Shown here: piece by piece, positions 14,101 through 29,100 of the stretch
How the letters are laid out: every line of letters starts with the position of its first letter
Numbering within the stretch: position 1 is the stretch's first letter
Origin: Barthelona sp. PAP020
Lineage: Eukaryota > Metamonada: BaSk clade
Length of the DNA: 64,000 nucleotides
Assembly (NCBI GenBank): GCA_040182905.1
Contig: JARQWU010000008.1
Span: 1 to 64,000 of the forward strand
Direction of reading: 5' to 3'
The notes under the pieces: generated by a model
Seen by the model: the letters and a program-made list of their open reading frames with translations, nothing else
Database searches by the model: none
What the model was told of the DNA's origin: nothing
Position numbers and translations under genes: made by a program

Positions 14101-17100
14101 GGGTGATTGTCCTGTTCCTTTAGCGGACAACCCTTCACAACGTTGTTCATTCAGTTCAGATGATCCCAGGTCTTTGATTCCTCATGCTATTTGTAGTATA
14201 CCTGGGGGACGTTTTCAAGGCACTTATATGGATTCTAAGTACCTTAAGAACATTTATTATGAAAGTGTTCCGGGTAGGCCACATGATAATAACAGATTAT
14301 ATCCAATCTTTTTGTCTACTGCACATGTGTATGTGATGAACAATGCTATTTTTAATTTAACTAATCTTGAAGCTGTTTTTAATTGTAATGTATCTATTAT
14401 TGGATCTATGTATGGTTTGAGACCAATTATCTTTAATTCTAATGTCTTTGGATATAAAGGAGGGAAATTTTCTTTCAATGATGTGTATTTTTACGGTAAT
14501 TTAGGTTCTCCTGATAGCAATCTTGATACATTTGCTGAAAAGCATTTTCAAATTGCAAATCATAACGAAACAATAATTACAGAATGGAAATATACACTTC
14601 AAAAATTACCCGTTTATTGTGGTTCTTCATGCACCTATTATTATTACATCAATGAAAACGTTTACGTTTCTGATTATGTTGTCCTTCCCATTATTTCCAT
14701 GGAAGCAGACTCAGTGTTAAGTTTTGATGTTGCTGATTTGGCAAGTGGTCGTTTAATCTTCCAAGAAAATTCAATCGCTTCATTCAATCAACTGATTCAG
14801 CAAGATGGTTTGGTTGTTTTTATGCCTGGATCAAAAGTTTCTGATTTGGAAAGAATTAAGATTGTCAATGGAAATCTAAAGCTGGGTATTCATTTGTTCG
14901 TTAATAAATTAGAATTTATTGGGGGAAATATACTATCATACAGCAACAATGAAGGTACCTTAACTATATATGAAGAATTTTTGTGGTATGGAGGAGAGAT
15001 TTGTGATAGACTGACAGTTGAAGTTAAAAAGAATTTGACTTCTTCATCACCTGTGAGAAAGATAGTTCGGGACAATTCAAATCTTGTTTTGTCTGGAGGA
15101 TCTTCATTTGAAGAATCAGGACCTTTGGTTTTGATAAATTCAGCCAAGCTCACCAACAATGGTACTATGATCATCAATGGTGATACCACTTTCAAATCTG
15201 AAGGTAAATATATATCTTTTTTTGAAAATAATGGTACTATCGTTGTAAATGAACCTACTGGGTCAGTTAGTCTGTATATGCAGTTTTTAGCAACCAAATA
15301 TTCCAGCATGATATTCAATTCCGGTGATTTTTTCACTTATGAAGGTGTGAATGTTGAAGGAGGATATTTCTTCTTTAACAGAACTAAATGGTATGTTGGT
15401 TCAGTGCTATATAAGTCACCGTTTGCTGATTCAAATTCAACAGTGGTACTTAATGCCGATAAACTGGAGATGTTTGAAGGTAAAGTGTATGTTTATGTTG
15501 GTAATGTTGTAACTTTGAAAGGACAATTGTTGTTTGACAACGCCACTAAAATATTCACATATGGTGGTACTATCAATATTGAAGATGCCAACATTACGCT
15601 ATATTCACTTGATGTTAATCGTGGTTGGTTATATTTCAACGATGTTCAATTCATAAATCCGTTCATGGACTACGTGAGTCTTTTCATGGGACAAATACTT
15701 TTCAATTGCAATGAAGAGGTGGTTATTGATAAATTCATTTTCAATGAAGGTATGAGGGGTGGAAATGATGTTGTCACTATTGTAGGTTCGTTAGAATGGT
15801 ATGGTGGAACATTAGGTAAGAATAGTCGAACACAATTAAATTGCACCACGAATTTGATTGTTGATCCCGACAATCCTTTCTATTTGGAAGAAAATGCAAG
15901 ATTAATTAATCAAAATAACTTTACAGTCATGTATACCAAATTTAAAAGTGATTTAGCTGAGTTGGTGTTGTTTGACCTGATTTGTGATGAAAATGCAGGG
16001 TTTGAAAACTATGGTGTTTTGAATTTATTCACAAATAGTAGATTTCCTTTGTTGCAAAATTATGGTGAAGTTTCTGTTTATGCTAATCTAATTGTCACAT
16101 TATTTTATAATTATAATTACACCATATTTACGAGTGTTATTCAACATAATGATCAATTTAGAGTATTACAAGCCGAAGAAATTGTTTCGAAAACCATAAT
16201 TGAAGTGGAAGCAAATACCCATTTTGTTTGTGATGATTTTGAGAATCAAAATATCGTAAACGTTAACGATACTCATTTAATTATCGAAAGTGATCATTAC
16301 TTCGCAAATAATATGTATACTATGAACAGTACCATTGAAATTTCAGGTAGAGGAAGACATTATGGAAATTGGACTATTGATGCTGATTCAAAGGTATTGT
16401 TTGGAACCCCCTCAATCATATTGAAGAATGGATTTATTGATGAAGAACAAATGTTTGGTGGAACAATGAGTTCAGAAGAAGATGACAGTTTGTGGTTGAT
16501 TTTCGATGTTGAAACTTTTATCATTGTTGAAGGATTGATGTTTTTCAATGAAGGTTCGAAAATCATAATATTAGGTGAATTGAGTCTTTCACAAACATTG
16601 TATGTGATTAAAGGAGAGTTAGTTATCAAACAGCAAGCAACTATATATAATTTCACAAATTTACACTCTATTGAAGGGATTATTCACATTTATACCAGTG
16701 ATATAATGAATTTTAACTCAATCTACATGAATGAAGGATTGATATATTTCAGTACTGATCAAAACATCACGTGTTCAAACTTTTCTTTAATTAATGGTGA
16801 TTTTAAGACTATAAAGCCCATGAATATTTTAGATATTTTTAGTTGGATTGGTGGAGGCTTATTAAATCATACTACTTTGGTTTCACACAGTCAAACCTTT
16901 TGGTATCGTTCTAAGAACAGTTATTTAGATGTTTTTTGTGAACTATATTTACATAATTACACATTGCTTACTGCTTTAGAAGATGATTTACAGAGTTATC
17001 AAGGTGTATTATGGGGTAATGAAGGTGTTTTAATTGTTAACTATGGTATTATGGATTTAAGATTTGATGTAAGTTTGAAAGTGAATGTTTCTGAAAATAT

Positions 17101-20100
17101 GCCAGTTTTTAGTAATTATGGAGAATTTGCTATTAAACATGACATTGTGATTGAATTTATTTTGAAGAACTTTAATCTAATGACATTTGAATCAACAGAA
17201 ACTTCAATTTTTGGTGGAGGTTTCACAGTAGGCAATTTTACTTTTGTTACCTCGGTTGTTTTTTATGTTAAACATGATTTTCATTTCAATTCTACTTCAA
17301 TTTGGAATGCAAAAGAAGGAACAATACATTTTTACAACTCATCTCGATTACATGTTAAAGGATACCTTGAATTTGAAAAATTGGGTCTATACGTTGCTTT
17401 AAGTGTCACAGATGATGATAAAGGACATTTTATTGTGTATAATGGTGCAAATATAACAGCAGGTAGTTCAATCTATCTTATGGGACCTAACATTACCTTT
17501 TTAGAACAATCTTCCAGCTTAAATTTTAACTTTTTTAAGTTACAAAAAGGATATGCTCACTTCAATTCAAAAATACCCGTTGTTATTGAAAAGATGATGA
17601 TAACAGGAGGTTTTAGAGCCGGTTCAGATGATATGATTGCTCATAATATCACTTGGGAACGTGGTGGGTTAGCAGGTAATGGAACAACAATTTGTGATGT
17701 CAGAGTTGATTTTGTTAATACGGTTGAAATTGCTTTGCCTCCAGGAGTTCCTGATGTAAGACCTGCATTGAATATTTGGATAATTGAGGAGGCGAAATTT
17801 GAAAATGCGGGTTATGCAGAAACCGTTTTCAAAACCAAATTTATTGGTTCTTCCAATGCATCTATTGTGAATAGTGGTATGTTCGTTTTCAATTATCCAT
17901 CAATTTGGACAACTGAAATATGGATTCAGGATCCTCAAACAGATGAATTTGAATATTTAGGACATAATATTACTCAACATAATTATCTACCCATGTTTAC
18001 AAATATTGGTAAGGGTGTTGTTACTGGTATTCCTTTATCAGGTTCATTAGAGACTGAATGGAGGTTTTTCCAAAAAAGCAATGGAAATCCAGATGATGTT
18101 CCTAAAATTTTAGCCAACATGGAGCAATTTAGCGTTTATATGGGAGGAGTGTTTTATTGTGGCATTGTTAATGTGTCCAAAGAGCTTTTATTTGACGAGG
18201 ATTTAATCTTTATGGAAGGAAGTCAATTGTTAGGTCACAATGTTGATGTTACTTTTAAGGAAGGTTCAACTGTTGTTTTCGGTGGAAATTATTGCATTAC
18301 CGGTGATGAATCAATTGTTACAGGTTTTGGAGCATTAATATTTACATCTACAGCTACTTTTTGTGAAAGTGCGCAAATCAACTCCTGTGGTTTGAACATA
18401 TCAATAGATTCAGATACAGAAATGGGATATATGCGATTGGATTGTGGTGCTCATCGTCTTGGAAATGGAAAATTGTTGGTAGATATTGTTGATTTGATAG
18501 ATGGTTATATTGATAGTGGCACTACAATTATTCAAACGCTTCGTGTAAATTCAACCAGTTTAAATCATATCATTCAAGGAGTTGACACAATTGTTGAGAT
18601 TGAAAATGGCATCGTCTTTGATGATGGTGCTTCATTGGTTTTGGAAGATAACACCCAATTGATCCTTCAGAATATGTCTGAGACAGTGCTTGTTGATTAC
18701 ACAGGAATAATGGGAAATGGAACGTTGTTTGTTTATGGAAAAGTTTACACATATAACTATGACAATAGTCAGGTTCCTTTCATTCTAAGTCAGGTAATTT
18801 TAAGTGGGTTAGTTGAGATAAAAGAAGGGAGTATTGATTTTGGAATGAAAATTGATGTTGATTCCACTGGAGAACTCATTATTGGAAATAAAGGTTCTTG
18901 GACTGTTCAAAATCAAACAATAGTTGAAGGAAAAGATATTGTTGGCAATTTCAAGATAAAGGAAAATGGCACGTTGATTGTGGAACAAGCTTTGTATTTT
19001 AATTATATGAATTTTACTACAGAGTATGTTGCAAGTGTATCACAAGGTCATATATTTTTTAGCAGTGTAAATTTTGATGCTGAATTACAATTGACAGGAA
19101 CTGTTGAAGTAAGTGTTGATTCAGATGGTTCTGTTCTAAAATATTTGGAAATGAAAGAAAGTAGCGTCTTTGCTGTCAAAAAATTCAAAGAAATCAGGCT
19201 TTTAAACACTTCCGGAGGAAATATTTATTTAAATGACAGTATCATAATCACTGAGGGTTATTTGATGAATTCAGGATTCTATGGCTTTGAAAATGTTCTT
19301 CACATTGATTTCACCTTAAAAATGTCTCATAATATGTATATCAAACAAATCACGATTATAGGAAGCTCTTCTACTGTGCTGAACATTGTTGAAAGTACTG
19401 TTGAGTGTGAAAAGGTCTATTTTGAATTAAATCAGATCATTGCAATCAACAGTACTGTATATGATAGCACAAACACATCTTTGATAAATGTAAACAATGG
19501 TATGGAGGTAATTGTTCCTGATTATAGTTGGTTCTTTTGGAATATTAAAGGACAAGTTGTAAATAATATTATCGTACATACCACCTCATCATTACATGTT
19601 GGCAATGTAATAAATGGAGAATTATCCAGTTATATGATAGCTGGAATGATTTTTTTGGAAGAATATGGATCTTTACAGACTGTTGGGGAATTAATTGCAG
19701 AAGAAGGTGTTTTGATAAAAGCTAAAGGTTCTTTGATTTTAAATGAAGGTGCTAATATTTCTTTGAATTGTTCTGTTGCGTTGTCAGGGGGTTATTTGAG
19801 GATAAATTCTACAAATCCAGTGGTTTTATTAAATATTGCTGATAATTCTTTTGGGGAAATTTCAATATCAAACATTGAGATTAAAGACTTCATTGGAATG
19901 AAAATTGGTATAAACAATGTGTTGACTTTGATGAATATTTTCAATTCAACAGTTACTAATACTATTTTCGATTTAAATCATGTGAAACTTTATTTCAATG
20001 AATCATTGTTAACAAGCATCGATCTAAACAGTTATCGTTCCAATGTTTCTTTTTCAAATGTAAATAACGACAAGCTGGTGAATTTTGTATTCAATTCCAG

Positions 20101-23100
20101 CAATGTTCTGATTGATTGTTATTTTGACAGTGTATTCAAAATCCTTGATCCAATAACAATTTCTTTGTATAATGAATCAAGAATGGTTTTATCCCATGCA
20201 ATTGATATGGCACATGCTAAATTTTTAATTGTTGATTCGACCGTTGATATTACTGAATTTATGAATCAAAACCAGAGTAAATTTTGGGAAATTGATTTTG
20301 CTTCTATGAAAGGACAAACAGCCATGTTTGTTTGTGAGTATTTGAACATTTTCAATTTTGATTTCTTTGGTGGAACAATTATTGGTGATTTCAATGTCAC
20401 AAATGTTGTTTTTGACACATTGGTTGATAAAATTTTTGAAGATGAAACAAAAATGACGGTTTGGAATTTAACCAAATGGTATGAAGGAAATATTCTTGGA
20501 AAACTTAATGCTTCCTTGGTTATTGAGCAAAATTCTTCCTTTGTGCTTGATTTCATTGAGCACAATGAAATGTTGGTGTTTGGTACACCTTCAATCATTC
20601 CTTTATTGCATTTAAAGGGTAATTTCACTTTATTTGGTCAAGTTACAATTTGGTGGAGAATGAATTTGGATTTTGGTGCTTGTGTCACCATTTTAAATAA
20701 AACACGTTCAAATGATGGCACAGATGGTGTTCTTACATCAATGGGTAACGTTACTGATATTGCATCCGATTCAAGGAGATATAATAATCCAACATCTGAT
20801 GAAGATCATGGAACCTTTGTCACCATCAATTTACCATATCCTAATTCTCATTGGCGCATTGGTGGTGGTGTATACACTGGAAATGGAACGAATATTCATG
20901 GTTCAGGACATATTACTCTGAATAATCCCAAAACTTATGTCAAAATTGATGGAATATATAATGTTAGTGGAATCTTGCGTGTTGAAGATGGATATCTAAA
21001 TTTTACAGATGCAAAGATTATATATGTAAATATTGAGTGGATTGGTGGAAAGATTGACATGGGAGAATCATATGGAGATACTGTATACATAAATGAAGTT
21101 AAAGATGGTGATATATATGAGTGGAACGATGATAATCAGATGAAACTTATTGAAATTTTGAATCAATACGACGAGTTGGTTCGTTATGGACCTTGTACTA
21201 TTGATGTTGTGAAGCATCATCATGTTTTAAATGATTCATTGACCATATTTGATCCTTTTACTGAAATTGGAGAATTATATTTGCCAGATATTCAAAATGG
21301 AACCATTATTTTCCAAAACGATGTCAATATTCATGTTGAAGAAATCAATGTGTATGGTGGTAACGTGACCTTCAAAGATGGTGCCAAAGTTGTTTTTGAT
21401 AGTTGTATCGTTGTTGATGGAGGATATGTGTTCCTTGGATCACATGCTGTTGATGGTACACCTGAAGTATATCATTGCATTGTAATAAACAAAGGCGTTT
21501 TGATATTAGACCCTACTGTTCCAACTGATCCTATTACCTCAATTCAAGAATTAACATTCAAGGATGGAAATTTGGGAACGAACGCTGTTGTTGAGTTGAG
21601 TAAAATTGTTTATTATCATGGTGGTTTCTTCATTGCCAACACTTCTTTCTTTGCAAACAACTGTGTGTTCCATATGTTTGAAGGAGAAACTAGGGCACTC
21701 AGGAAAAATTCTTCGTTGTTGTTGAAGAATTCCATGTTGTTTGCTCATCCATTGAATAGCAGTAGTTCAATTTATGAGAAATTATCAATTGAAGATTTTG
21801 CATATATTGATGTTAGCAGTAATTCAAACTTTACAGTTCTTGAAGGCATTTACACCACAATCTTTGGACAAAATGAATGTGTGACTTGTGATGTATATGA
21901 TTCTTTCGATTTTGGTCGTATCATTGTTAGTGATGGTAAAATGAATGTGGAGAATGATTTAGGTTTAAAATTGCCTTTGGATGTTAGAGAGAATGGTTCG
22001 TTTGTTGTAAATAAGACCACAACTATGTATATGCCTTCTATTATCAACGGTACAATGTATTTACACAATGATACTTCATTAATGATCAAAAGTCATGTCA
22101 TTGTTAGTGGACATGTGTTTTGCAATGAAGGAAGCAAGATAGAAATAATAGCCGGTGGTCGTTTGGATTTAATCAATGTTGATTTGCAATGTAATGTTGA
22201 GATTATTTTGTGGCAGGGTACGTTGAATATTTCCGGAACTGACGAAGTTATTCAAGGGCTGACGCTTACAACATATATTGGAGAAGCTTATATTGGCGGA
22301 AGAATTGAAAAATTTATAATGGGAACTGTTTTAGGAAGTTCATATGTTGAATTTTGCGGAATTATTTATGCTTTTAATGAACTTTTGCTTGATGCAGGTG
22401 AAGGAATTGTTCTCTTTAATAACGCCACTGAAATTCAATTTGTTGACTATGCTTTAATTAAGGTTAATGATGGAGAGTTATATTTCGAGGCACTCATGAA
22501 AGATCATGGTTCAATGATATTTGTAGAAATACATGGTGGAAGAGTTATGAATCGTCATAATTTTGAATCAGAGATCCATGAATTATCTATAGATTCTGGT
22601 GATTTTATTTCTCAACCTTTAAACACTCTTTTGATAAAAACGATTAAGCAGAATGGTGGAGAGATATTCTTTTACACATCAATAGCTATTTCTTGTGATT
22701 ATTATTTTTATGATGGAAGACTTACTGGATTTAACAGTTCGATACTTCATATCATTGATACAGCTAAGCTTCATTTTGAATCTGGGCGAGGCATCATTGG
22801 AATGACCCCTCAAGTTGATGCGCTTATCGTTGTTCAGGGTATTGTTCAATTCTATTGTAATTCAGTGTTTTTCAGTAAAAATTCGAAATTAACTACAGAT
22901 GTGAACAGTAACTTTATTATTGATAATTCTAGATATCCCTCAAAGGACATTGGGATCTATCAAAGTGTTGCGGCAGATCCAAGTCATGCACTTATTGAAT
23001 TGAATGGTCAAAGTGTCGTCTCAATGAATGGTAGAACTCTTGGATTGAATATCGATGTGCACATTTATAATGGCTCTATCATAAGTAATTCAACTGTGAT

Positions 23101-26100
23101 TTTCTTCTTTGATTATTCATCTCAAAGATATCTTCCTGTTTTGCGGTTTGTTGGTGGCATTGTTGATATTCAGCAGTCTCATATTGATATATATGACAAA
23201 ATATCTTTTGTGGATAACTCAGTTGTAACAAGTGACCCTTCTAGCAGGATCACTATTGAAAAGAATGGCTATGGTGAGATAGATAGGGTGTGGAACGTAT
23301 TTAATCTGTACGTGAAAGGAAATGTGACTATATTGTCGGAGATATATTCTTCAAATCTGTTGATGCATATTTACAAAGATGGCTTTGTTGTTTTCAACAA
23401 TTCAGCCTCGAATTCACGAATATTTAATATTTCAATCCTTAATGAAGGAAATTTAATTTTTGAAGAAGGTTCTCAGATACAAGAATGTACTTCATTACGA
23501 ACTGTTGGTGGAAACACTTATTTGAAAAACAACTCTCATATTTGGTTGAATTCTACCATTATTGAATCGATAAACAGTGGATTTATGGAAATGGAGAGAG
23601 AAACCAGTATTTATGAAACTGATAATCAATCAATCTATAGTATTTGGGTTGATGGAGGATCTAAAATTATTAACAAACATTATTCATTTGTAAGAGTTAC
23701 AAAAATATTGATATCAAATCAAGGTTGTTACATCCCCTTTTATCTGCATTTTGTTACCCATTTAATTATTGAACATGATGGTATTTTAGGCTCAAACGAT
23801 TATGACATATACGATAAAGCGAGTTACATTGATGGTTTTATGGTGTTGGAGATCGAGAATTTAACTTTGGCAAATTCTCACATTTATGGACCAAGAAACT
23901 TGATTGTATCACAACGTACAGATTTTCCAATATATTCTGATGATTTTTTATTTGAAAACGTGACTATCAATTCCTCTGAATGGTTAATCAGAAATAGAAA
24001 ATTGACTGTGCATCCAACGGTATTCGTTCACATTACTTCTTTATTTTATTCAGGTTCCAATATATCTTGCAGTTATGTAATGATGGAAGATACTGGAAAA
24101 TGGGCAAGAATCCTGATAAATAATGAAATAAACATGCAAATTGATACAGACAATATATTTTTGGGACATATTCAGTTTGAATTTAATGGCACGTTTGGTA
24201 AATTTGGAAATGTAGAATTTAACAAGGTAACTTTCAACTCAACCTCAATTGAAATTATTTCTGAGAGTGTGGTTTCTATCAATACAGGAACTTGTCAATT
24301 CATTAATAATAACTCAATTGTTGGGTCAGGTTGGATGGACTTTGTGAGTTCACAAGCCACTATCAACAGTTCAATTAACTTGCCTTCATCTGGATTCAAA
24401 TTCTCAAAATCAACAGTTGACTTTGATAAAGCTATTATTTTCGAGATGATACTTAAAATATATGATGTAGATACCACAGTAGTTATTGGAGGTTCTACAC
24501 TGGTGAACAAGATAGAAATATATGTGGATGGATTCAACAGTTATTTCGTGTATTCAGCATCTTTGACAGCTTCAGAGGAAGTGTCGATGCCAACAGTTAA
24601 AAGTATCTATTTGGCTCAAGGTCAAATAGACTTTATTGATGGTGTTACTAATTTTGAAATGACTAACATAACTGTAGCTAATCCTATTGATTCAAACAAG
24701 CCAATTATCAATTTTTATAATGGATCTTACAGTGGAAAAGCCCATAAAGTTGACCTTTATTCAGGTATTTTTCACATTTGGGAAGATATTTTATTCTTTT
24801 TTGATATGGATATGTTACTTCTAAACGAAATTTCGCTGCTCAATCACAGTGGTTCGGTTATTTTAAATGTGCAGTTATTTGTCTTAAATCATGGTTTTAG
24901 AACTGGTTCTTCCAATATTTATGCTCACAACATTACATTGTTGGCCGGATCGATGTATGGTGCCGCAGAAACGAGATCATTAGATCATTTGAATATTGAC
25001 GGTTGTAATCCTGCTTGTCTTCTCGATGATAGACACGTTCTTTCAACAGATGGCATTACGAATTTCGTGAGTGGTCAATTGAACATGGGTAAATCAACCA
25101 TTATTCACAATTTGGATAATGGTAGCTTCACTCTTGCTGGTGGTGCTATTAATCCCCTTTCAGAAGCTGTTGGAGAATATTTGCCTGTGGTGCTTAATGA
25201 TGGTTATTTCCGAAAGAGTGGTGCTGCAGATTTTGTTCTGTTGACTTCTCTGTTCAATGAATTTGATGCTACTTTTGGTATTGATGATGGTTCATTAACA
25301 ATTGGAACCGATTCTTACAATTCAGGAAATTTCACTCTCAAAAATGGAACTGAATTGAGACTTGTTGGTGAATTTGCATTTAAATCCACTTCTAATTTTA
25401 CTGGTGATGTTTTATCAACAGTTAGATTACCTGTTGCTGCTTCAAATGTCACGCTTGGTGGTGATTTTAATCATTTAGGTACAGTTGTTGTTGAAAATGG
25501 TCTTTTGACAGTTCCTGATTCTGCAAAGATTATTGAAATGCATTTAGTTGCAAAAGGAGGTGTCATGAAGTTCTTAAGTGGTTCAAAGATTCCTTACATT
25601 GAACTAATTGTTGAAGGTGGACATGTTTTATTCCTTGAGAGATGTGAAATTGATGCCATTTCTGCTGTCACTCAGTCTGGTGGTCTTGTAGAAATTTTCA
25701 AAGGTGCCAATGTCGCCATTACTGGAATGACACTTGTTTCAACTGGTGGTGAATTTAGATTAAACGATGGTGTTGGTGCTGACTTGAAGGACTCCAAATT
25801 GTCTTTGTTTGGTGGTGTTTTTAATGTTGGTGAAGAATCTGCCGTCTCATTTTCAACAGACTTGTTGGAAATTAAAAATAATGGTGCTTTCTACTTCAAT
25901 TCATCAATTCCAGTCTATATTGATACTCTATTGATTCATTCTGGTTTTGTTTCTCATAATACCACAATGTATGTTAATAATGCCACTCTTGGCAATGGTG
26001 AAATTAAACATGATGGATTTACTGAAGCAAATATCACCATCTTCATTGGTCATTTCCACATCAGGAATCCTCATCGTTATGAAGTTAATGATGAAATTAT

Positions 26101-29100
26101 CTTTGCTGGTGGTGCTCTGACATTAGGTTGTGGTTCGTCTTTGGTCATTGATGACACATGTACAATGTTTATCATTGATGCAGGTTATATCGACAGTGAG
26201 TCTTCTTGCTTTGCCAATTTGACAAATCTTGGTGTGATCAACAAACAATCAGATGGTGATTTCACTCTGTCACTTTCGTTATATAATCGACCAAGTGGTA
26301 TTGTCAACGTCAGCAATGGCGTTTTTATTATCTCAGATGATGTTGGTAACGTAACCCATGATGGTGAATGGTACTCCAGTGGATTAACGAGAAGCAAAGG
26401 TGATGTTATATTTAATGTGGGAAGTGTATTCAATGGTAATGTTGAAATAACAAATAACAGCTCATTAATAACGTATGGAACAATAAATGGAACAATAACA
26501 GTTTTGAATGGGTTGTTTGTATTGAATAATGCTTCTGCTAATATGATTGATGTAAATCTATTTGACAAAGCAGATTTTTTGAATTCTACTATAAACACAT
26601 TATGGATTCATGTAAATAGTTCAAATGTTAATACAAATGTGTTTTTCAACGAAACATTTGTGGACAGTATTTCTATTGATACTGTTGATAGCAATAACAA
26701 GTTTAATCTTGAATCAATCAATTCAATTTATAGAAGTGTTGACTCTATGGATGCTCACAAAGCTTTTATGAGTTTTTCAAAAGGACAAGTCATTTTCAAC
26801 AGTTTATTGAATATTGTGGATGTAACAATGAATTTTACTCGTTTGCAATTACACTTCAATCAGACAACGCTAGTCAGTAATACTTCACACATTTCTATCA
26901 AGGAATGTTGGAGTTTGATCGAAATTGAAGATGGGTTGTTGAGAAATTCAGTGATGGCTCTTGAAAATGACAGTTCAAATTCGTTTATTTCCAAAAAGAT
27001 ATCTTTTATAGATTCATCTTTTATTTCCAATGATGAAACTGTTTTAAATATTGATTTATTGAATGTTGTTGGTTCTAACTTTGTCTTTTCAGGTAAATTA
27101 GATGTTATTAATGTTAATGTCAGTAATTGGAAAGTAAGTTGTTCAAAAAACAATAAATGTATGATGACAATTGAAAAAGAAGGACATTTCACTGAAAAGG
27201 GCAACTTTGATTCAGTTGATTTCAGATTAAACAATGGAACGTTTGAGTTTTTGCAAAGTGTCTACACTTTTAATTCATCAAATATCACTTTGTCTGAAGG
27301 AAACATGATTATTTCTCAACCGACCATTTTCAATGGTTTAGGGAATGCTACATTATTTAATTGGGGAAATTTAACAATAAATGAGGAGTTTATTCAAAAT
27401 TTAACTGCAAACTCACATGCAGCTTTGAATATTAATGGAAGATGGTTGAATAGAGCGCCACTCAATGTTTATGGTTTCATAAATAGTTTTAGATCTGTTG
27501 TGATTGACAATTTCGTCTATCTTAATGATACTGTTGAATCAAATATGATAATTCTCGAAACCGTTAGTGAGGATTGTGAAGTGTTTGTTGATGGTACATT
27601 AGAAATTGTGCACATGATTCATCATGCAGGCACAGTAAGGTTTGCTAGTGGTGAAATTGATACTTTCATATGTGAAATTTATGATGATTTTGAGATTTCA
27701 AACTTCAACATCAGTAAATTTAACCTTACAGTTGAAAAAGCTGTTACAAGCATCATCAATAGTTCAATTTATAATTGGTTTTCATCTAATATTACTTTTG
27801 CAGAATTATTAATAAGACGTTCTGATGTGATGATTTATGAAAGTGATCATAAAATGATTAGTTCAAACGTTACTGTTCTTGATTCACAAAATGTGGTTGT
27901 TCAAGGAAATATGCCCTTTTATGATTGCAATTTAGTTGTTAATACCTCAAATGTGACTTCTGATGGACTTAATACATTGACTTTGGAAAAATCCATTGGA
28001 TCAATTCAAGCTGAGAATTTATTTGGACATTTTTCAATGAACTTAATAAATTCTACGTTAATAATGGGTACCCAACCTTTCATGCATTTTGAAAAATTAT
28101 CAGCATCCGATGATTGTGTGATAACAATGACAGGACAAGCTATTATAAATAATTTCAACTTCTCCGAGAGAGTATTGATGAATGGCACCCCACATTTAAC
28201 CATGATTAATGGTTCTGTTATTGGTGTTTTAGAATTAGTTGATGCAATGTTAATTTTATCGAATGACGTTTCGTTTTCTTATGTTCATCTTGATATGGTC
28301 AACAGTTCCATAATAAATGGTGGAAAAGATTCAGAATATGCAAATTCTTTGTTTTCATTGATTGAAGTGATTGTTGTAGGAGATGAAAATTCTACCCTTT
28401 CTAATAGGGCTTGTATAAACACATTCAAAAATGTAAGTCTCAAATTAGATGTTTTAAATGAACGTTTGTGGACGATAACACATATTTGCATTATAAATGG
28501 ATTGTTTAATAACACAAATGAATTAAACGTTGCTGGTCATCTTGATATCAATGGTTATTTTGAAAGCAATGGTATGATCATCACTGGAAATGATTCTGTC
28601 TTTAATGTTAATAGTGTTGGTCAAATGTATATCAGTGGTGGTGTTAATATTTCGGGTAGTTGCTATTGCTATGGAATTTGTGAACTTTCGAACCTGATCG
28701 GCGACTTTAACAGTGTGTACGTGAATGCTTCGTTCATCACACACAATGCCAGTGTCTCAATCAACCTTCTGGAAGTTGAAAAAGGATTTGTTCGCATTAA
28801 TAAAACAATGCTTTCTATTGACTCCCTCTTAATTCGTGAAGGAAATATGGAAAGCAATAACAGTATGTTAGCTGTGGTTAAGTCTGTGGGACAATCTTCT
28901 GTTGTTACTCATGAAGGTGAAATGATTTTTGGAAATGGATCTCACGTTTGGATTGAATCGTCTTTAGATATAATCGGACAAATTTCTATCATTTCAAAAA
29001 GTTTGAGGTTTGATTCAACAAATGTCACAATTAGATGGCTAAAAACATGTGATTGTGATGTTGTTGAAATATTACAAAGTAATTTAACGTTTACCATTGC

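Noticed and set aside
14890-15336. Open minus-strand frame of 148 codons inside the giant gene
   Set aside because: It lies entirely antisense to a well-supported coding frame. Its composition mirrors the sense codon bias and no domain is recognisable.
26185-26598. Open minus-strand frame of 137 codons inside the giant gene
   Set aside because: It is a shadow of the Gly/Ala/Val-rich island on the sense strand, where fewer antisense stops are expected; no recognisable protein.
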